From Rhyzopertha dominica (taxonomy: Eukaryota; Arthropoda; Insecta; Coleoptera; Bostrichidae), in the NCBI GenBank assembly GCA_025024175.1, contig QCXZ01000137.1:7750001-7814000 (forward strand): a stretch of DNA of 64,000 bases, written 5' to 3'. The notes under the pieces were generated by a model. It saw only the letters and a list, made by a program, of their open reading frames with translations. It searched no databases and had not been told where the DNA came from. The translations under genes were made by a program, and so were the position numbers. This document shows, one piece after another, positions 49,330-57,900 of the stretch. The first letter of the stretch is position 1; each line of letters starts with the position of its first letter.

Positions 49330-49506
49330 AAGAACCTCGAAATTTGCCTGACTCAAGTTCAAACAAAATTTTGAAAGTAAATAAACAAATCACCAAGGAA
49401 GCGAGACGTCATAGAAACAACGTGCCAACCTGATAAAAAGGAACCTAACGATGAAAAAGGAACTACCTACCTACTAGATATACATGAACTATTTGATAAA
49501 AGATAA

Positions 49507-49905
49507 CTACAAAATAGCCTTCCAAATGTCACCTAACTCATAATTTCCACAATCCCTATTAAAATTATTAGTATTCCTACAAATTTCTATAACTTCTTTT
49601 ATTAGACGTTTGTGATAATATTTTTCTCTATGTAAAATTTTTGTTTTATCAAAATCAATCATGTGTTTAGTCAAATATGAGTGTTCAGCTACGGAAGATT
49701 TATCTATCTGTTGCAACCTAGTAGCTCGTATGTGTTCTTTCAAACGCGTACCTACTTTTCTTTTAGTTTGACCTATGTAACACTTTCCGCAAGAACAGGT
49801 AATTTTGTAAACACCTTCACTTTCTAAATGTACTTTATCTTTAGTAGAACTTAAAATTTTAGCTAAATTATTATATGTACTATCAAGAACTAAAATATCG
49901 TGTTA
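49507..49905 (-). pseudogene. GIY-YIG endonuclease part of the Penelope ORF
   Basis: Translation on the minus strand after the stop at 49903-49905 reads HDILVLDSTYNNLAKILSST, then EGVYKITCSCGKCYIGQTKR with KVGTRLKEHI. This is the GIY-YIG nuclease core (GVY ... YIG) with a CxC-type cysteine pair, as in Penelope elements, continuing through AEHSYLTKHMIDFDKTKILH and a terminal EICRNTNNFNRDCG. It is in the same frame as the RT C-terminal piece at 49906-50268, separated only by one TAA. Confidence 0.8.
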
Positions 49906-50283
49906 TCTAAGCATCCTCTTTAATTTTTCCGAAAGGCCTTGTACATAAGGCAAACTCAACTTCAATTTACTTTGTCGTGGCTGAGAATTTACTTGATTTG
50001 GATGAGCACTTTTATTAAAAACTGACCAAATATTCTTACTACTATAACCATTTCTCACTAGCGCTGATTTAAGATGATATATTTCTTTTTGTACAGAACT
50101 TTCATCTGATATCCTTTGTGCTCTAACAAATAACGTCCTAATAAGACTATTCTTTTGAGAAGGAGAGTGGTGAGATGTGGCATGTAAATATCTGTCTGGG
50201 TGTGTTGATTTTCTGTAAACCTTGTGTCTTAACTGCCCAGTGTTTGTTCTGTAAATTTGGACATCCAAGAAAGGTAAGCATTG
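49906..50283 (-). pseudogene. Penelope RT C-terminal piece
   Basis: LPFLDVQIYRTNTGQLRHKV followed by YRKSTHPDRYLHATSHHSP and NSLIRTLFVRAQRISDE: the RT thumb region of Penelope elements (LPFLDV ... YRK.T.TD.YL...S.HP). It is one base out of frame with the RT core, the shift lying near 50283 just before LPFLDV. Confidence 0.8.
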
Positions 50284-51266
50284 CTTTCTAATTCCATAGT
50301 AAATTTTATGTCGGGATTTTGACTGTTCAAATGATTTAGAAACCTACCCAGCTCTTCTATACCGTGGGGCCAAATANCAAAAGTGTCATCTACGTACCTA
50401 TACCAACNTTTTGATTTAAGCTGAAAACTGTTTATCGCTACATGTTCAAAATTTTCCATAAACAAATTGGCTACTACAGGACTTAGAGGTGAACCCATTG
50501 CACAACCTGATTTTTGTTCATAAAAATTATCGTTCCATAAGAAATAAGTAGATTTTAAACAATGTTCGGATAATCTGGCTATCGTGTCACCTAAGGGATC
50601 ACTATTAAGCTTGGATTTGATGATATCTTTCGTAAATAAAGAAACCACGTCAAAACTAACCAAAATATCATCTTCTGAAATATTTAAACCTTTTAGAATA
50701 TCAATAAAGTCTGAAGAATTTTTGATGAAACTACTGGTATTTCCTACATAAGGTTTTAAATCGTTGGCACAAAATTTTGCCAATCTGTAACAAGGACTGC
50801 CAATCGTATTGAGTATGGGTCTTAACGGGACATTGGTTTTGTGGATTTTGGGCAAACAATACAATTTAGGTACCTTGCAATCGGAAACAGTTAAAATAGA
50901 CTTCTCCTCATTCGAAAGATTTGAACTTTTGATAAGATCATTGGTAATTTTGGAAATTTTTGAGGTAGGATCTCGGGATAATTTTTGATATGTTTCCTCA
51001 TCTAACAACTCTCTAACTTTATCCTCGTAATCTGTTCTATCTAAAATTACTGTGGCTGAACCTTTATCTGCTCTAGTAACTATAATGGACTTATCTGTAT
51101 TCAAATCCTTAAGAGCATTCATTTCCTCAGATGTCACATTAGGTTTGGGCGTACGTGCATTTCTAATAGCGTGGCATACATCCAACCTTTTTGCCATCTT
51201 GAACTGAAAATGCCAAAATCTTGGAGCTTTGGTGTTTTCCTTTGATTCCAATCCTGTATTTGCCAA
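50229..51266 (-). pseudogene. Penelope reverse transcriptase core
   Basis: Open over about 345 codons. The first in-frame methionine is at 51197; sequence before it (ANTGLESKENTKAPRF) is also open but begins with a non-ATG codon. Blocks in order: ITRADKGSATVILDR-like (IIVTRADKGSATVILDR), KLYCLPKIHKTNVPLRPILN, IGSPCYRLAKF, EDDILVSFDVVSLFTKD with the catalytic aspartate, STYFLWNDNFYEQKSGCAMG, SPLSPVVANLFMENFE, then WYRYVDDTF with the YVDD box. Two undetermined bases fall at about 50389 and 50408, next to YVDD. All catalytic residues readable are kept. A one-base shift after NAYL brings the frame to an early stop at 50229. Confidence 0.88.
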
Positions 51267-51273
51267 TCCAGTT

Positions 51274-51847
51274 CAAGTTTTTATACTCTTTTACCTTCAA
51301 AGCATATCATTGTTACAAGACTTATAGAACTAGAACACAACAAAAATTGCATTGCTGTGGATCCAAATTCTTATTTAGATGATTTTGATCATCAAAACCA
51401 GATGAGATGTTAAGGATGTAGTTTCAAACTTTGACGCCTTGACACCAAGAATTAGATGTAATGAACACCTACATATATCCAATGCCTAATCATTGACCAT
51501 CTACACTTATTAATTATATATGTAATTTCTATACTGTCAATTCTTTGCAAAATTATCCAGATTTGGAGCGTTTACCATAAAAAATAATAACCCATTTTAT
51601 CGGCAGCTAGAAGTAGTAAATCGAATTAAGCATTAACCTGTGAATCTTCATTAGGTAGGCTTCCAGTGCAGTTACATAACTGATATAATAAATCACTTGA
51701 GAATTAACAGTGTCATTACTACATTGCAATCGTAAACACGCTTCTTAAACATTACTCTGTTGATATGGATGATAAGAGCCATTAAGTGACTTTAAGTAGG
51801 CAGTACTTTTTAAACCTCGCCTAGTTACAATTCACTCGTTCCCAAAA
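51274..51847. other. Upstream region of the aldo-keto reductase gene
   Basis: Intergenic DNA between the Penelope element and the ATG at 51848. I see no clear TATA box or initiator at a convincing distance; TACTTTTTAAACC at about 51804-51816 is the best AT-rich candidate. Confidence 0.4.
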
Positions 51848-51919
51848 ATGGTCAAGGTACCCAACGTGAAACTTAACAACGGTTACGAAATTCCAATCTT
51901 CGGTTTGGGTANATGGAAG
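51848..51919 (+). CDS. AKR exon 1 (24 codons)
   Basis: Starts CAAAAATGGTC; encodes [20 protein letters not shown] and the G.WK turn. Ends phase 0 at TGGAAG before GTAAAT. One N at 51912. Confidence 0.9.
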
Positions 51920-54900
51920 GTAAATTATACAAATAAGCCTTGCTAGTAGTAACTATAGAGTTCTCGGGGGTTGGGAGCCTATCCGAGCGCGTCCCCGGGT
52001 GGTGGATAGGGGAGTGGCCAGAGGTGTCTGGCTGATAACCAGACCCTTTGGTTAGTGATGGTTATAAGGTCCGACAGGGGTCTAAACACCCCTCGGGCGG
52101 ACCAAAAGCCTTCGCCGTGAACCAACCCCCCAAGCCAAGGTGTAATGCGATCCGTGCCGAGGGCTGCGTGGCACTGGGGGAGCAGTGTCTCTAACGGAGC
52201 CTACAAGGTACCAGGCGACCCCTTGTAGTATTAGCCTTACCCTGCCATTCCGGGCTCTCGTAGGGTGGACTTTTTATTTCCTGGGTACTCGTGGGACTAT
52301 ATGGAACCGCAAAATACAAAAACACATGATTTAGAGGGCCAGGCAACTGGAACTCGCACCCCTGTACCTGGGGCCACTTCGGTGGAACCGGGACAGGGTG
52401 ATGTTAACGCTCCACGGGCGGTAAAACGCCTAAGCGGAGCGCAAAGGAGGAAACTCCGAAAGTCCAGGGGGACCTCTGGGGCGAAGGAATCTGCTGTTGC
52501 AGAGGCCAGCGCACCAGAGGGAAACCTAGACACGCATAAGGAGACGGAAAGCTTGAAGGGGGGGGCTGCAAAACGACCCTTGCCTTCAACAAGCACACCG
52601 TCTCCAGATAACGAAAGGAAGAGGGCGAAGTGGGATGCACTTAGACCCCGATCCTTTGCGCAAGCGGCGAATGCGAAGCTGAGGGGGGCAATAGCTGGGA
52701 AGAACTTCCCAGCTGAACTTCTATCGGCCAAGCAGGCGGCCGACATTGAACTGTGCATGGAAAGGAAGATCGATGATCTTCCTGAGGGCACTAGAATGCC
52801 CCGATTTGATGAGTGGAAGTGGTCTGAGCAGGGTGTCATCCTGATAACCTGCGCGGACCAGGAAACTAAAGACTGGATTAAATCCAGTCTTTCGGAATTA
52901 GGGTCGGCAACCGCTCTCATATTTCTTGAGAGCGAGCAGATTCCTAAAAGGAAAAAGGTGGGCTGCTTAGGACAGACCACCTCCGAAGGGATCCCACAAT
53001 TTTTGGGGAGACTTTCAAGGCAAAATCCAGGGCTAAACACCAAGCTCTGGAAAATCCATGATAGAGCTCCATCTGGAAAGAAGATGAGGCTCATCATGGG
53101 AATTGACGAAGAGTCATTTCGAGTGCTCTCAACTAATGGCTGGGTGGCGTATGCCGGGGTACACAGGGTCCAATTCTGGAACCTGGAATCTGGGCAGAAA
53201 CCACACGCCAGCACTTCTGCGGCTCCAGGGTTGGTAGTGGAGGAACCCCGGTCTCCGGGCTCCTCCACCGATGAACCTGGACCGACGGAGAAGTAGATGT
53301 GCGAGCCTCCTTTTCAAAATGGATGGGATGGACTTGCAATTTCTACAGATTAACTTGCANCGCAGTTATGAGGCGTCCTGTCTTTTAGGACGGCATCTGG
53401 CTGCAATGCATACAAGTTTTGCTCTAATTCAAGAGCCTTGGGTTTCTCAAGGCTCAGTGGGAGGCTTTAACTGCAAAAACTTCTCTGTTTTTCAGGTACT
53501 GTCGGGTGAAAGACCGAGAGCGTGCTTGCTAGCTGCCAAAAGCCTGCGTGTGCGACCCCTAAGGAACTTCATCGAAAGAGACCTTGTAGCGGTAATATGT
53601 CAATTAAGAGATGGATCAGGCCTACAGGACATTGTCGTGGCCTCGGCCTACCTACCTTATGACTCGCCCACTCTACCACCCTCACAAAAATTTTGTGAGC
53701 TGGTTGAGTGGAGTAGAAACAACAATCTGCCGGTTATTCTGGGGTGCGATGCTAATGCCCATCACACTATGTGGGGCAGTAGCGACACGAACCAGAGGGG
53801 ACGGGCGATTTTAGACTATGTAGCCACTTCTGGGCTCGAGGTGATGAATGTTGGGTCAAAACCAACGTTTGTGACCAGTGCCAGGAGGGAGGTAATAGAT
53901 ATCACACTCTGCTCTACAGCCGGGGTAAGATATTTTTATGATTGGAGGGTATTGAGGGAACCAAGTTTGTCGGACCACAGATACATCCAATTCAAGCTAA
54001 AAAGAGATGCAAAAGGGGCAAAATGTACCTTTAGAAATCCGAGACAAACCGACTGGGACTCATATCGGAAGGACCTATCGGCTAAAATCTCGATGTATCG
54101 ACCTAGACCTCAAACTAGTAGAGAACTGGACCTGGCCGCTGAAAAGTTAACAGGGACCATATTAACTTGCTTTGAGGAAACTGCCCTTTAAAAAGGGTTA
54201 CGCAAAACAAAAAAGCACCGTGGTGGAACGGGGAATTAGAGTCGCTGCGAAGGGAAACTCGTAAAAAGTTCAACCGCGCTATGCGACTAAATGAACCTTC
54301 CGAATGGGAATCCTATAAGGAAACACAAAGAAAGTTTAAGCGCCTCATTAAAAAGAGGAAAAAGGACTGTTGGAAAAAGTTCTGCTCCGGCATAGAACAG
54401 CTTCCAACTGTCTGCAGACTTAGAAAAGTTCTTGGGAAAAGTGGGGTGAAAGTTGGCGCTCTGCGGCTGCCGGATGGTTCCTATACGGAAACCGAAGGCG
54501 CTGCGCTGGAGTGTTTGCTGCAGACTCATTTTCCGGGATCCGATACTGGTTTGGACGACAACGTGGCCAAAGGAACCAGGGCTGAGAAAGCCTGGGACGT
54601 GGCCTCGGATGTCGTGACTTTTGATAAACTGAGATGGGCAATCAACTCCTTTGACCCATTTAAGTCGGCGGGACCTGATGGCATCTTTCCCGCGCTTCTC
54701 AGGGAGGCGGGTGATATCATCACAGGACCGCTTTATCACATAATTAAAGCGTCATTAGCTTTGGGACATATACCGATGTCCTGGAGGCGGTGTCGCGTTG
54801 TGTTTATACCTAAAGCTGGTCGAGTTCACTATGACCAGCCTAAGGATTTTCGGCCGATCAGTTTGACCTCGTTTTTGTTGAAGGCGAGCGAAAGGCTGGT

Positions 54901-57900
54901 TGAGCGTTATCTAAGGGATGGGGTGTTGGTTGACAGACCTCTACACCCAAATCAGCATGCCTACAGATCAGGCATGTCTACGGAAACAGCACTCCATCAG
55001 CTTATTTGCCGAGCTGAGGATGCGCTATCCAAAAAGGAATGGGCTCTAGCGGCCTTTCTTGATATTGAAGGAGCCTTTAACAATCCTTCATTCGAGGCTC
55101 TCTGCTCTGCGGTAGCAAGTAGGGGCGCTAATCGAGCCATTGTAAAATGGATCGAGTCGACGCTCCGCTGCCGTCGCTTAGAGCTAATTTTGGGGGAAAC
55201 TAAGGTGGAGGCGTCCGCCGTGCGAGGTTGTCCGCAGGGAGGTGTATTATCTCCCCTCTTGTGGTCTCTCCTCGTGGACACTCTCCTTGTTGACCTCAAT
55301 AAAAACGGATACTATGCGCAGGCCTATGCAGATGACCTGTGCATTGTTATTTCAGGTAAATTTCTGGGGCCGGTTTCAGAGCTGATGCAAATTGCTCTAA
55401 ACAGGACCAGTAGGTGGTGTGAACAAAGAGGCTTGTCGGTTAATCCGGCAAAGATGGAACTCTTGGTGTTCACAAATAAACGTAAACAGGGATCCATTCG
55501 ATGGCCTTCTTTGCAAAACGTAACATTGAATCCGGTACCGACGGTGAGGTATCTAGGTGTAACCCTGGATTCCAAACTTGCTTGGACGGATCATGTTAAC
55601 GAAATCAGCCGAAAGGCGTGTGCAACACTGTGGGTGTGCAGACGTCTTTGGGGAAACAGTTGGGGACTTCAACCACAGGTCGCGTACTGGCTGTACACAA
55701 CTGTGGTGAGACCTCTCATTACCTACGCCGCCCTGGTATGGTGGCGCTCTACTGCGAAACACAATATCAGGAAGGCATTAGCACAAATTCAACGACTGGG
55801 CTGTCTTATGATAACCGGTGGCATGAGAACGACACCTACTGCATCTATGGAGGTGCTTCTGGGACTGGAACCTCTACACGTAAGGGTAGAGTATGAAGCC
55901 CGGAAAGCGGCCTTTAGATTGCAGGGGTTAGGTAATTGGAAGTCTGGGGGAGAAGGGCACCGTATAGCGCTCTCTGTACCGAACGGAGATCAAGCTATTC
56001 TCTCAATGACAAGAGATAGGATTAACACGACTATGTGTTTTAACACACCATACAGAATCGTTATCCCCGATAAGGAGGAGTGGTTTCTGAATGGTGAAAA
56101 CATGCTTGTGCCACAAGGACTCATCTGGTACACAGATGGATCTAAAATGGACACAGGCACAGGCGCGGGAGTATGTGGTACATCTCCGAGGGTGCAACTC
56201 AGTTTGTCACTAGGAGAGTACCCTAGCGTATTCCAAGCGGAAATTTATGCAATTCTGGCATGTGCTCATGAGAACCTCAGAAGAGGGTATTCCGGACTGC
56301 ATATCTACATTTGCTGCGATAGCCAGGCGGCACTTCGAGCGCTTACCTGTGTTAGGGTGCGCTCCGGCCTTTTACTGGACTGTCGTAACACATTAGTAAG
56401 GTTGGCCCAACATAATCGGGTTAACTTGATTTGGGTGCCTGCTCATGCAGGCATTGAAGGCAATGAAATGGCTGATGAATTAGCGAAGAAGGCGGCGTCC
56501 GCACGTTATCTCGGACCACAACCTTCCATCGCCATTCCAGAAAGCAGACTGAGGGCCGAGATCACAAAGTGGCTTGGTCGTCAGTTTTACCTGTATTGGG
56601 AAGACGCGCCGGAACTGAGGCAATCTAGGGCCTTCATCACTGGACCTACGCTTGCCCAGGAACGCAAATGGCTTTTAAGCCGGAGTCGCTCTCAATTGCG
56701 ATTAGTGGTGGGTGTCCTCACGGGACACTGCCGGCTCAATAAACACCTATATAATATGGGTGTAGTGGAAAGTAGCACCTGTAGGTTCTGCTTAGAAGAG
56801 GAGGAAACTCCGATTCACCTCCTTACCAACTGCGGACCGCTGGGGGGCAAAAGGTTTGGAGAATTTGGGTCTCACTTTATTAAGACTGAAGATCTTTATA
56901 GATTACCTTGGAAAGAGATACTGCACTTCTTTGAGAAGGCAGGACTCTTCTAAGCTACGGTGCGGGCACAATGGATCGAAAGGTCTAAGTGCAGCGCCCC
57001 GCCCCTTTTGCAGGGTCGCACCGCAGAAGATAGAATAGAATAGAATAGAACTATAGAGTTACAATACTTTTATTTTCAATTGCAGTCTAAACCTGGAGAG
57101 GTTACCCAGGCTGTGAAAGATGCTATTGATATCGGTTACCGCCATATAGACTGTGCCTACCTTTACGGGAATGNAAAAGAGGTTGGGGGGGCGATAGCAG
57201 CTAAAGTTGCAGAGGGTGTCGTTAAAAGGGAAGACCTCTTCATAACCAGCAAACTATGGAACACTTTTCATCGACCAGACCTAGTTGAACCTATTCTGAA
57301 GGAATCGCTAGAGAATCTAGGACTGGAGTATCTGGATTTGTACCTGATTCATTGGCCTACAGCATACAAGGTAAGAAAATCATGTATCCTTAAAATAATC
57401 ATTACGTGTTTATCATACCACCAACTTCTTGCCCAATCAAAATTTTCAATACCAAGTCACTATCCGTATTAATAATATTACTATTTGACACTATACCTGC
57501 TATTCAGACTAAATGTAAACAACGGATAAAAAATTTACTGAGAAGGTTTTGCAGAATGCCCTTCATTTATATATTACACCTAGCATTTAAAGAATATCAA
57601 CCTGTTTTCGAAAAACAGAATGTTCGTAAAATTCAAGATAACCCACGAAACGTAGTTGCTGTACATTGTGCCTTGGAAATACATTATGGGGTCTCCCTTT
57701 CTATTTATTTGAATTTGTGCAACTGTTGGAATTTAAATGTTTGCAAAGCTAGAACCATAAAAAAATTTGACCTTTATTAATCATTTATTTAACTTCGGTG
57801 ATAAGTACACAACTAGAATTGAAGGAATGAATAATGTCAAAAATCTTATTGGCAATTATTAGACAATTTGTTTTCCTTTTATTATCTGTACAGTGAAAAA

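Larger units (their letters stand above)
49229..51273 (-). mobile_element. Penelope-like element (RT + GIY-YIG), nearly complete
   Basis: A minus-strand element of about 2 kb. From its 5' side it holds a Penelope reverse transcriptase (to about 50280), a connector, a GIY-YIG endonuclease (stop at 49507) and a terminal-repeat segment (49370-49229) with a hammerhead-like motif. Only one frameshift and one in-frame stop separate it from a single ORF, so it is much younger than the relic at 39-40 kb. Penelope elements insert with the help of the GIY-YIG nuclease. No upstream terminal repeat was found on the 51.3-kb side, where it may be truncated. Confidence 0.85.
51963..57048 (+). mobile_element. 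Loa/I-type non-LTR retrotransposon in AKR intron 1
   Basis: Apparently full-length, 5086 bp: 5' UTR of about 340 bp, GC-rich and starting CTCGGGGGTTGGG; ORF1 (52301-53296); ORF2 in two frames (endonuclease 53319-54191, then RT/RNase H to 56953); 3' UTR ending in four TAGAA units. Flanked by a 12-bp duplication. The endonuclease + RT + RNase H + C-terminal zinc-finger layout places it in the I/Loa group, not Jockey or CR1, which lack RNase H. Its GC content is far above that of the surrounding DNA. It is oriented with the host gene. The only obvious defect is the frameshift near 54188, plus one N at 53360, so the insertion is young. Confidence 0.88.

Noticed and set aside
52297..53268. Long minus-strand open frame opposite retrotransposon ORF1
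   Set aside because: It is the antisense shadow of ORF1 in GC-rich DNA; no known domain, and ORF1 on the + strand has a recognised domain.
54180..54200. Programmed -1 slippery site in ORF2
   Set aside because: The run at the frame change does not form an X XXY YYZ heptamer in the zero frame, so a one-base loss is simpler.
57406..57780. 124-codon frame after AKR exon 2
   Set aside because: It lies in intron 2, is AT-rich, and exon 2 has a good donor site at 57371.
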